A DNA stretch of 64,000 nucleotides from Bacteroidales bacterium (lineage in GTDB: Bacteria > Bacteroidota > Bacteroidia > Bacteroidales > VadinHA17), in the NCBI GenBank assembly GCA_016715075.1, contig JADKBK010000006.1, positions 62,001 through 126,000 of the forward strand. Reading direction: 5' to 3'. Under the pieces are notes generated by a model. The model had not been told where the DNA came from, made no database searches, and saw only the letters and a list, made by a program, of their open reading frames with translations. Positions 38,739 through 47,610 of this stretch are shown piece by piece (positions within the stretch are counted from its first letter, which is position 1; each line of letters begins with the position of its first letter). A program made the position numbers and the translations under genes.

Positions 38739-39569
38739 TTACCTGGCGGAATTTATAACAGCTTCTTTTACTGAATCAGAGAGCATCTCGTTCATGGAAC
38801 CTGAGCGGTAGCCAATGAGATCTATCGTGACAAATTTGAATCCTGATTTAAGACAAATATCAGTCAGTTTTTCTTTCATCTTCCAGGCTTTGTCCATCTC
38901 TGATGGTATGAATTCAAACCTGGCCAGGTTTTCGTGGCTTCTTATTCTAAACTGACTGAATCCCAGGCTTCTGACAGAATATTCAGCCATAGCAAGCCTG
39001 TCAAGTTTCGGTTTTGTAATCTGTTCCCCATAAGGGATGCGTGACGCAAGACATGCATATGATGGTTTTGAAGCAGTCGGCAAATGAAATTCTTCTGAAT
39101 AATGTCGAATATCGCTTTTTGAAAAACCTGCCTCGGCAAGCGGGGAAATTACACTTTTTTCCTTCTTCGCTTTCATCCCAGGTCTGTAATCCTTCATATC
39201 TTCAGCGTTGCTTCCATCGAAAACAACATCGAAGCCTTCCTTTGCTGCAATGAATTGAATTTTGCCGAAGAGTTCACTTTTACAAAAATAACACCTGTCT
39301 GGAGGATTGGCAGCATATTCGGGATTATCTATCTCCTCCGTAATGATTATTCTATGCTTGATTTCCATCATCTCTGCAAGAGCCTTTGATTCTTCAAGTT
39401 CATAGAAAGGATTTGTACTGGAAGTAGCAGTAATCAGTAAAAGGTTGTCTCCATAAACATCTTTAGCCACCCTGGCCAGAAAAGTACTGTCAACCCCACC
39501 TGAAAAGGCAACTACTGCATTCCTATATTCTTTGAGTCTGGCTTTTAATAGATTTAGTTTATTCTCCAT
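38739..39569 (-). CDS. larE: LarE-type sulfur transferase for the nickel-pincer cofactor
   Basis: 276 residues of the PP-loop ATPase family: AFSGGVDSTFLARV (residues 21-34). The catalytic region carries ACLASRIPYG (C173), and a CxxC pair is present in DRCYFCKSEL (C93, C96). Three Cys at these places match the [4Fe-4S]-dependent LarE characterised from Thermotoga maritima, rather than the single sacrificial Cys type. LarB, LarC and a racemase are not in the window. It begins 21 bases after the reconstructed end of the cusB-like gene and is probably the last gene of that operon. Confidence 0.85.
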   Translation of the reverse strand: MENKLNLLKARLKEYRNAVVAFSGGVDSTFLARVAKDVYGDNLLLITATSSTNPFYELEESKALAEMMEIKHRIIITEEIDNPEYAANPPDRCYFCKSELFGKIQFIAAKEGFDVVFDGSNAEDMKDYRPGMKAKKEKSVISPLAEAGFSKSDIRHYSEEFHLPTASKPSYACLASRIPYGEQITKPKLDRLAMAEYSVRSLGFSQFRIRSHENLARFEFIPSEMDKAWKMKEKLTDICLKSGFKFVTIDLIGYRSGSMNEMLSDSVKEAVINSAR

Positions 39570-39590
39570 TTGTCAATATTTTTTATATTC

Positions 39591-41100
39591 TTACTTTCTG
39601 TAAAGACAGCATTCAGGCAATGATTTATATTTAACATCATCGGCTTTAAAAAGTTCGTTATCATGTCCAACTTTCGCAATTGCCTTCCCTGATAATTTTA
39701 TCATTTGTTCTGGTACTGTCAAAATCTAATGAGAGCCTGCCTGTTTTTAGCTCCCATACAGCATTGATGACACCTTCCACTTCCAACGCGGCTTTTTCAA
39801 TCCTCGTCTTGCACATATCGCATTTCCCCGATACACTGAAGACCGAGTGAGTTATGTTCCCTTCCGGTGTTTTTGTACCGTTCATCATACTTGGCTTTCC
39901 GGCAAGCTGAGCAGCGGCATCAACACTGAATGTACCGCTGGTTACAATTTCTTCACCTTCGGAAAGGCCGTCAGTAACCACATAACTCTCTCCAAGCATC
40001 GGGCCAAGACCTATCTCACGTACTTTAAATACCGGTTCATCCATCAGAGGCTGTTTAACATAAACAATTGATCTCTTTCCTGTCCATAAAACAGCTGATT
40101 TTGGAATTATAAGACTGTTATCGTAACCTTCGAGTAAAGAGGTGACAGTACCTGTCGCAAACATTTCAGGTTTTAGCTTCCCTGATTGATTGCCTGTTTC
40201 AACCCTTACTTTAGCCACCCTTGTAACAGGGTCAATGACAGGATCAATGAAGACAATAATGCCTTTAAAGTCAATACCTGGCATTGCCTGTATGGAAAAC
40301 GAGATTTTTGCATTAATTTGCAGGAACTGGAGATCGCTTTCGTAGGCATCAAACATGATCCAGACTTTCGAAAGGTCTGCAATTTCAAATAAAACTGTAC
40401 CCTGTGAAACATGATCACCGGAGTTAACCCTTCGGGCAGTCACAGTTCCGGCTGTATTTGAAACCACTTCAAAATTGTTTATGATAACACCTGATTGTTC
40501 AATTTTCCCTATCTGTTCATCTGTGAGTTTCAGCTGTCTGAGCTTTTCCCTGGCAGCTTCATATAATTGAGGTTGCAATTGTTTGGTCTTAACAGTTTCC
40601 AGTAATTCCATCTGGGCAGTTATAAGTTCCGATGAATAGATTTCTGCCAGTACCTGGCCTTTCTTCACTGATTCCCCTGTAAAGTTTACGAACAATTTTT
40701 CAATCCGGCCAGGAAAATGGGCAACCTGACTCTGGAACAGTCTTTCGTCAGCCTGTACTTTTCCATATAGGCGCACATCTTTTACAGCCATTTGCTTTTT
40801 AACAACTGAGGTAAGTACATTGGCTAACTGAGCCTCCTCTTTGCTTAGATGAATACTCTCAGGATCAACCAGCGCAGCGCTGCCTTCTCCCAGCGGAATT
40901 AATTCCATACCGCAGATAGGACATTTCCCTGGTTCTGTCATTCTTATGTGGGGATGCATGGAGCATGTCCAAATTGAGCTTTGTACAGCCTCTGTTGACT
41001 GAGCTGCGTTTTTAACGCTTTGTGAGGAATGAAATATGAGCCAGCCGGCAAAAAATCCTGCAAGCAGGGATGTAATTATAATTATTATTCTATTTTTCAT
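39591..41100 (-). CDS. cusB: CusB-like adaptor with N-terminal metal-binding and C-terminal HMA domains (frameshift near the end)
   Basis: The adaptor starts with a membrane anchor, then a heavy-metal-binding domain (TCSMHPHI, then PGKCPICGMEL, about residues 45-70), the usual sandwich and barrel domains, and a C-terminal HMA domain (FSVSGKCDMCKTRIEKAA). The visible frame stops at 39661, but the HMA domain continues in another frame as KLSGKAIAKVGHDNELF and ends CCLYRK at 39591. One base is missing near 39705-39712. It takes Cu(I)/Ag(I) from the periplasm to the CusA pump. Start fits the family. Confidence 0.88.
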
Positions 41101-41183
41101 TTTTCAATGTTGTAATAAGTTGATATGCTTTGATATATGAAATACATTGAGATGCAATTCTTTTCATCTGTTTCTTCGAATTT

Positions 41184-42647
41184 CTATCTGATTATGCCAA
41201 TTTCCATATTTCCTAACCTTTTTAACCATGCCACAGCTATGTTGAAATCAGCCATTGCCTCTGACTGTTTAAACTCATAATCGAGTGTTTGCTGGCGGAT
41301 ACGCAGAACATCGGTAAGTCCAGCTGATGCAACAGTAAAGTTTTTTAGCATGAGGTCGAATGATTTGGATGCCAGTGTGTATTGATTATCATATAGTTTA
41401 ACTCTCCGGCTGGCATCCTGATAAAGCTGAATGGCCTGATAATACTCTGTCTGCAGTGAATTGGAAATGAACTGGTAATTGCGGGAAGAAGCATCCTTCA
41501 AAAGATCGGCTTCTGTGTTCATCGCATTGTAGTTGCTCCTGTAAACCGGCAATGTAACTGTTAACATTGGCATCATCATATCTTTACCATTCATAGAAGG
41601 TTCAGCCATACCACTGTTTGATTTATCTATCAGGGAATAATTCAACCCAATACCAACCATCGGATAGCCCATTCTTGTTACCATTTTTTTTCTGGCATCA
41701 ATCGACTGCATCTCAAAATCCAGCATATCCAGCATTGGGTTATTTGCCAGCATACTATCAGATACAGCAATCAGTGAAAAATCAAGTGAGTCGATGGTGA
41801 TAGTATCAGGAATATAAACCGGTGAGCTTACTGGTCTGTTAAGATAGCTGTTAAACTGAGCTGTTACTGTGCTTTGCCGATTCTTGAGTAAGGCAATATT
41901 ATTCTCCAGATCACCTTCCTCAATCTGTATCGTGTAAATATCCGATAGTCCTATACTGCCGGATGCCTGACCCATCGAACTGCTCTGCATTGATGAAGAG
42001 GTCTGACCTGAAATCGAAGAAGCGGAATTGTTCTGATCTGCAGACATTGTTTGCATCCCGGAAGCGGCTGTGGAAGTATTCTGAGCAGGGGAGGAGGATA
42101 CTGGTACTTTGGCAGAAGCTGTTCCCTCATTTTCTGTTGGCGCTGATTTGAACCTTACAAGGGCGAGTCGTTCAATTATTTTTAGAATTTCAACATTCTT
42201 TTCCGAGATACTGATATTTTTCCGGAGTTTATATAATTCATACCAGGTACGTTGTATGTCATAATAAAGCTGAATCTTGGCATCACGGAAAAGCTCGAAT
42301 TTTGCTTTTGCCATAAGGCTCATTTCATCTCTGGCTGATTTCAGAACACCAAACCAGGGGAACATCTGCATTAATCTTAAGTCGGCTACCTGGTTCCCGT
42401 TAATGAGTTCCATTGGTTGCAGGAATACGCCGAGGCTTAACTCCGGATCTGGCAGGGTTCCGACCTGTGGAATTTTCTGGAGGCTTGCCTGATATTCACT
42501 GAATTTTTGCAAAACCAGGGGATTATTCTTAGCAGCAATCCCGAGATATTTGATAAGAGAATCAGGATATTGCTGACTGTTTCCGGTATGCCAGAAACAT
42601 GTTGCAACCAATGTCAAAAATACTTTAATGCAAGCTGATATTTTCAT
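41184..42647 (-). CDS. cusC: TolC-family outer-membrane factor with Ser/Met-rich insertion
   Basis: 487 residues with a signal peptide ending near TGNSQ. The two-repeat TolC helix-strand layout is recognisable (DSLIKYLGIAAKNNPLVLQKF; VFLQPMELINGNQ; C-terminal TDVLRIRQQTLDYEFKQ). A low-complexity insertion of about 55 residues, rich in Ser, Gln, Ala and Met, is encoded near 41960-42135, in what should be the periplasmic helical part. It is the export duct of the Cu/Ag system and lies 4 bases after cusA. Confidence 0.88.
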   Translation of the reverse strand: MKISACIKVFLTLVATCFWHTGNSQQYPDSLIKYLGIAAKNNPLVLQKFSEYQASLQKIPQVGTLPDPELSLGVFLQPMELINGNQVADLRLMQMFPWFGVLKSARDEMSLMAKAKFELFRDAKIQLYYDIQRTWYELYKLRKNISISEKNVEILKIIERLALVRFKSAPTENEGTASAKVPVSSSPAQNTSTAASGMQTMSADQNNSASSISGQTSSSMQSSSMGQASGSIGLSDIYTIQIEEGDLENNIALLKNRQSTVTAQFNSYLNRPVSSPVYIPDTITIDSLDFSLIAVSDSMLANNPMLDMLDFEMQSIDARKKMVTRMGYPMVGIGLNYSLIDKSNSGMAEPSMNGKDMMMPMLTVTLPVYRSNYNAMNTEADLLKDASSRNYQFISNSLQTEYYQAIQLYQDASRRVKLYDNQYTLASKSFDLMLKNFTVASAGLTDVLRIRQQTLDYEFKQSEAMADFNIAVAWLKRLGNMEIGIIR

Positions 42648-42651
42648 CTGT

Positions 42652-45600
42652 TTATTGACTGTTTAAGACTCTGGTATTGATTTTATTGGTATGATTTACA
42701 GATCCTTCCCTCCACATAGACTGTAATAACGGTACTACGAAGATCGTCATTACCTGGATTAGCATTCCGCCAAAAGCCGGGATTGCCATTGGGACCATAA
42801 TATCAGCTCCTTTGCCTGTAGAAGATAGAACTGGCAACAAAGCAATTACAGCAACAGCTGTAGTCATCATTGCCGGGCGGACACGCTTCTTACCGGCAAG
42901 TATTACTGCCTCACGTACATCATGTACAGTGGCTGGCTTTTTATCCTCGAATACCTGGTGAATATAGGTTCCCATAATTACTCCATCATTTGTAGCAATT
43001 CCGAATAGGGCAATAAATCCTACCCATACAGCCACACTGAGGTTCACTGGGTGCATCTGGAACATATCCCGCAGGTTCATACCGGAAACTGAAAAATTCA
43101 TAAACCATTCCTGCCCATATAACCATAGCATTATGAAACCTCCTGAGAATGCAACAAACACGCCGGAAAAATGTATAAATGATGCGGTAATTGTTCTGAA
43201 TTGAAAATACAAAAGCATGAAAATCATAATCAGGCTTAAAGGAATGACGATAGACAGTCTTTTAGTGGCACGGAGCTGGTGCTCATAATTTCCTGCAAAT
43301 TTATATGTAACTCCCTCTGGCAACCTTATTGTTCCGGATTCCAGTTTCTGTTTTATAACCTTTTCGGCATCCTGCACTACGTTGACCTCAGCTTTACCCT
43401 CAATCTTATCGAAGATGACATAACCCACGAGGAAAGTATTTTCGCTTCTGATCATCTGGGCTCCGCGGGCATAGTCAATATCAGCAATATCACCCAGAGG
43501 TATCTGAACGCCATTCATTGCCGGCACAAGAATCCGTTTAATATCTTCAGGATTATCACGCAGCTCCCTGGCATACCTCACGCGCAGCGGAAACCTCTCA
43601 CGGCCTTCCACTGAGGTAGAAAGTGTCATTCCGCCAATGGCAACCTGCAAAACCTCCTGCACATTGCTGACTGACATTCCGTAGCGTGCCATGGCTTCAC
43701 GGTTAAGCCTTATCTCAAGATAGGGAGCTCCCACTGCACGATCATAGAAAACCGCTGAAGATTTTATTGATGGAACTTCTTTTAATGCCTGTTCAAAAAT
43801 CATCCCGGCCTGTTCAATTGAATTGAGGTCAGGACCAAAGACTTTTAATCCCATAGGAGCACGCATTCCTGTTGACAGCATTACAAGACGTGTTTCAATA
43901 GGCTGTAATTTGGGTGCAGATGTCAGACCCGGAATATCAGTTACTTTCACTATCTCTTTCCAGATATCGATTGGTTTTTTGATATGCGGGCGCCATTGAC
44001 GGAAATATTCCCCATTATTATCTGGAATAAGACTGTCAGCCGGAATAACTCTGAATGTCTCACTATTCAGATTGTATGTGGAATTACCTTTAAGAATATA
44101 ATTACCCTTCCTGTCAACTTTAAACTGCATACGGTGCCCGTTTTCATCGAGAATATATTCAGACCGGTAGTTAATTGTATTCTCAAACATCTGGACAGGA
44201 GCAGGGTCGAGGGCTGAATTTACACGTCCCCATTTACCCACAGCAACTTCCACTTCGGGAATGGCAGAGAGACGTTTGTCGAGAGTCTCAATATATTCCA
44301 GATTTTTTTCGATGCTTGAATGAGGCATACTGGTGGGCATGAGTAAGAATGATCCCTCATCAAGTGACGGCATAAACTCCTTACCTGTACCCGGAAATGT
44401 CTTAATTGCACTCTGCCAGAAAGTTGTTTGCCGGAATGTTTTCCATCCTGCCTTTTCAGCACCTGCTGAAACAACCCGGAATATCTTGTCAAAACCGAGC
44501 CAGACAAGCAGACCAAAGAAAAGGGTGAAAGCTGGGATCATCAGAAACTTCCATTTATTCAGTAAAGCCCATCGGAGTATAGTCTCATAATAATGGACCA
44601 TAGACATAAGTGCAATGAGAATAACTGAAATAATGACTGTGACAAAAATGAAATTGCTGAATTCGCTGTTATGAGCTCCCAATGGCAGCCATTCAATTGA
44701 AAGATACCATGTTGCAAAAAGTACAGTTATAAAGATGTTAATATTGTTGGGAAAATCTTTACGTTTTTCATGCCACCTGTAATCATATAGATTGTTTATT
44801 CCGACTCCAATTAATGCCAGTGCGGGCCACATATGCCAGAAAAACATAAAAAATAACCCCGCAGCTATCAGCAAGCTATTCCATATTTGTTTGATTTTTT
44901 TCCTGTCGAAACTGATATTGAAAATTAAATGGACAAGAGTTGGCAGTGCTACAATACCCAGGATAAATGCGGAAAGCAGGGCAAACGTTTTTGTGAAGGC
45001 AAGCGGATGAAATAGTTTTCCCTCTGAGGCCTGCATGGCAAATACAGGGAGGAAGCTTACAATAGTCGTTGCAATAGAAGTTACGACTGCAGCTCTGACC
45101 TCTGTTGTTGCCTGATAAATAACTTCCAATAATCTTTTTCCTCTGATGCCTTTGTTTTCCGGCATCTCAAGATGACGCAGAATATTCTCCACATCTACAA
45201 TGCCGATATCAACCATAACACCAATGGCAATGGCAATTCCTGAGAGAGCAACAATATTTGCCTCAATCCCGAAAAGCCTCATCATAATAAATGTCATTAA
45301 TACACCAATGGGCTGAATTTCATGTGATAGAGCTGATTCAAGTGTACCAATAGTCTCCCTGATCAGACCTGTCCTGTCATAGAAGGGGACTACTGTTACT
45401 TTCGAGACAGTCCCGTCAGGTAAAGTTTTCTGAGGCAATCCAGCTTCAATTTCCTTAATTTTCTCCTTAACATTGTTAATTACGTCCATTGGATTTGAGC
45501 CATACCTGGCAACTACAACAGCTCCGACTGCTTCGGAACCCCATTTGTCGAGACCACCACGGCGTGTAGCAGGTCCATAAGCAACCTGAGCCACATCCTT

Positions 45601-46431
45601 AATCCTTACCGGAACGTTATTACGGACAGCAACTACTGAGATCTCAAGATCATTCAGGCTCTTAACATAACCCAGTCCGCGAATAATATATTCTACATTA
45701 TTAAGCTCAATTGTTTCGGCGCCGATATCAAGATTGCTGTTCTTCACAGCATTCATCACATCCATGACCGAAACATTGTACGCCTTCATGGCATCAGGGT
45801 TAAGATCAACCTGGTATTCTTTTATGAATCCCCCGGCAGATGCGACTTCAGCTACCCCTTCAGCAGATGAGAGACTATATTTAACATAAAAATCCTGTAT
45901 AGTACGCAATTCCTGAGGATCCCATCCGCCATTAGGTGTTCCTGTTTTCGGATCACGGCCTTCAAGAGTATACCAGTATATCTGGCCAAGAGCCGTCGCA
46001 TCAGGCCCAAGCGAGGGTTGTACTCCATCCGGTAAAGTCCCGGGAGGAAGGGAATTAAGCTTTTCAAGAATCCTTGACCTGCTCCAGTAAAACTCAACGT
46101 TGTCCTTAAATATTATGTAGATGAAGGACATACCGAACATTGAAGTACTCCTGATTGTCTGAACACCCGGAATACCAAGCAATGCCGTTGTCAGCGGGTA
46201 GGATATCTGGTCCTGGATATCTTTCGGCGAACGTCCCATCCACTCTGTAGAAACGATCTGCTGGTTTTCGCCAATATCAGGAATTGCATCCACAGGCACC
46301 GGATCCCTGGGCAAAAATCGTGATGTAAGATTGAAAGGCATGGTAACCAATCCCATCACCACAAAGGCAAGAAGAAAGATGAATGTGATCAGCCTGTTTT
46401 CGAGAAAATATTTTACAAGACGGTTGAACAT
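42652..46431 (-). CDS. cusA: CusA-type Cu/Ag RND pump
   Basis: 1259 residues, intact. TM4 reads AIAIGVMVDIGIVDVEN, the signature of the monovalent-cation (Cu/Ag) HME class, unlike the pump at 9788. Duplicated RND halves, the porter docking regions and RND family motifs such as the N-terminal VPVDAIPDIGENQQIV are present. The protein is somewhat longer than E. coli CusA because of extra material between TM segments (about residues 520-640). Co-transcribed with the HMA protein upstream and TolC/CusB downstream. Confidence 0.93.
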   Translation of the reverse strand: MFNRLVKYFLENRLITFIFLLAFVVMGLVTMPFNLTSRFLPRDPVPVDAIPDIGENQQIVSTEWMGRSPKDIQDQISYPLTTALLGIPGVQTIRSTSMFGMSFIYIIFKDNVEFYWSRSRILEKLNSLPPGTLPDGVQPSLGPDATALGQIYWYTLEGRDPKTGTPNGGWDPQELRTIQDFYVKYSLSSAEGVAEVASAGGFIKEYQVDLNPDAMKAYNVSVMDVMNAVKNSNLDIGAETIELNNVEYIIRGLGYVKSLNDLEISVVAVRNNVPVRIKDVAQVAYGPATRRGGLDKWGSEAVGAVVVARYGSNPMDVINNVKEKIKEIEAGLPQKTLPDGTVSKVTVVPFYDRTGLIRETIGTLESALSHEIQPIGVLMTFIMMRLFGIEANIVALSGIAIAIGVMVDIGIVDVENILRHLEMPENKGIRGKRLLEVIYQATTEVRAAVVTSIATTIVSFLPVFAMQASEGKLFHPLAFTKTFALLSAFILGIVALPTLVHLIFNISFDRKKIKQIWNSLLIAAGLFFMFFWHMWPALALIGVGINNLYDYRWHEKRKDFPNNINIFITVLFATWYLSIEWLPLGAHNSEFSNFIFVTVIISVILIALMSMVHYYETILRWALLNKWKFLMIPAFTLFFGLLVWLGFDKIFRVVSAGAEKAGWKTFRQTTFWQSAIKTFPGTGKEFMPSLDEGSFLLMPTSMPHSSIEKNLEYIETLDKRLSAIPEVEVAVGKWGRVNSALDPAPVQMFENTINYRSEYILDENGHRMQFKVDRKGNYILKGNSTYNLNSETFRVIPADSLIPDNNGEYFRQWRPHIKKPIDIWKEIVKVTDIPGLTSAPKLQPIETRLVMLSTGMRAPMGLKVFGPDLNSIEQAGMIFEQALKEVPSIKSSAVFYDRAVGAPYLEIRLNREAMARYGMSVSNVQEVLQVAIGGMTLSTSVEGRERFPLRVRYARELRDNPEDIKRILVPAMNGVQIPLGDIADIDYARGAQMIRSENTFLVGYVIFDKIEGKAEVNVVQDAEKVIKQKLESGTIRLPEGVTYKFAGNYEHQLRATKRLSIVIPLSLIMIFMLLYFQFRTITASFIHFSGVFVAFSGGFIMLWLYGQEWFMNFSVSGMNLRDMFQMHPVNLSVAVWVGFIALFGIATNDGVIMGTYIHQVFEDKKPATVHDVREAVILAGKKRVRPAMMTTAVAVIALLPVLSSTGKGADIMVPMAIPAFGGMLIQVMTIFVVPLLQSMWREGSVNHTNKINTRVLNSQ

Positions 46432-46496
46432 AATGGATAAAAATTATCCGGGTCATGAAAAATGATTAATTCCTGACCCGGAAGCTATGGATTGGA

Positions 46497-46855
46497 TTAT
46501 TTTGATCTTTCATAATGGCAGCAACCAGGTAGTTTGGTGTAAACATCATCCTGTGCTTTGTATTTTTCAGTATCGTGTCCAACTGCAGCAAGTTTTTGCT
46601 GAGTCCATCCTTGCTTGTTTTGGAAGGGTCATAAGCAACTGTTAGAATCTGTGTTTTTTCAATCCACGAGGCAGTCGTTGCACCATCAGCTTTAACCGCT
46701 GTTTCAATACGCTCCTTGCACATGTCGCATTTACCCCATACCTTGAAGGATTCTGTCTTCTGCTGGACGGCGGCTTTGGCACCTGACTGGGCTGAACTGT
46801 TAATTCCAATAACAGTCAGCATTACAATGGCGATAAATAAAGTAATGGTTTTCAT
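46497..46855 (-). CDS. Exported heavy-metal-associated (HMA) domain protein, frameshift near the end
   Basis: A signal peptide (ending near NSSAQ) is followed by one HMA domain with the Cu-binding motif GKCDMCKERIE. The open frame continues to 46466 as an unrelated tail, but in another frame the domain resumes (QQKLAAVGHDTEKYKAQ) and ends with LPGCCHYERSK and a stop at 46497. A single missing base near 46596-46604 explains this. It is probably a periplasmic Cu chaperone for the CusA system downstream (35 bases). The CC pair at its end and the one ending CusB are similar. Confidence 0.85.
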
Positions 46856-46982
46856 AATGAATTATATATTAAATGATTAAATAAGAAATACTACATCCTG
46901 GAGTTGATCTTGGTAAGATTTCTAGTATTCTTTAATCTGTGTTACTTTGTGAGATACTTTGTGCCAGCAGAAAAAGTAGTTT

Positions 46983-47060
46983 TTACCCCCCAACCCCCCA
47001 GGGGGGGCTTTAAAACTTATTGGTTTTAAATAAGTCCCCCCTGGGGGATTTAGGGGTGTC
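46983..47060. repeat. Long imperfect hairpin rich in C and G runs
   Basis: Runs of C on the left and right arms (CCCCCCAACCCCCCAGG and CCCCCCTGGGGGATTT) can pair around an A/T-rich loop. A related hairpin is at 29028-29098. The gap 46856-47154 shows no gene; it also holds a weak CTTTGTG repeat. Confidence 0.6.
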
Positions 47061-47154
47061 ACAGAGAAAATCGACTTTTTCTACAGCCACCAGGGATACC
47101 CAAAGGTACACCAGAGATTTAGAAGAGTAATCCCTGTTAAATCAGAAAGTAAAA

Positions 47155-47574
47155 TCAGATTTGGAAAATGCAGATTACCTGCTGTTCGACACAGACAGGA
47201 GTGTATACTCCAGGTGGTCTTTTTGAACCTGATACAAGTGAGCCAAACATCTCCATACCGGAGAGTTGAATGTCGTTCAGGATAAATGAATGGATTAATA
47301 TCTGCCCGGGCTCTAAAAGCTGGAAACAGACAGAAGGTACATAGATTGAACTTATTTTGAATGAATGAATTACATCTTCACAGCAGTGTCTCGAAAACAG
47401 ATCGATTGTTGATTTAGATCCCGTCTGGTGTTCCATACCACATGTAGCAACCTCACCTGTCAGTGATACTTTTGCTGCTGAAATCTGTCCTCCGCAATAA
47501 TGTGAAGCGATCTTAACATTTAACCCTGTTAAGAGTATCAGCAGTGTCAGCGATATGGAGAGTATGTATTTCAT
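47155..47574 (-). CDS. HYC/CC-motif small exported protein of Bacteroidota
   Basis: About 139 residues from the ATG at 47574, with a signal segment (MKYILSISLTLLILLTG) followed by ASHYCGGQ, CGMEHQTG and HCCED. This arrangement marks a small Cys-rich family often found next to metal efflux genes in Bacteroidota; its function is not established and metal binding is an inference. It begins 37 bases after the cysN stop and may be the last gene of the cys transcript. A longer start at 47610 is possible but places the hydrophobic segment farther in. Confidence 0.7.
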   Translation of the reverse strand: MKYILSISLTLLILLTGLNVKIASHYCGGQISAAKVSLTGEVATCGMEHQTGSKSTIDLFSRHCCEDVIHSFKISSIYVPSVCFQLLEPGQILIHSFILNDIQLSGMEMFGSLVSGSKRPPGVYTPVCVEQQVICIFQI

Positions 47575-47610
47575 CCAGTTGAGAAACAATCCTGTGACAA
47601 ATAAGTTCAC

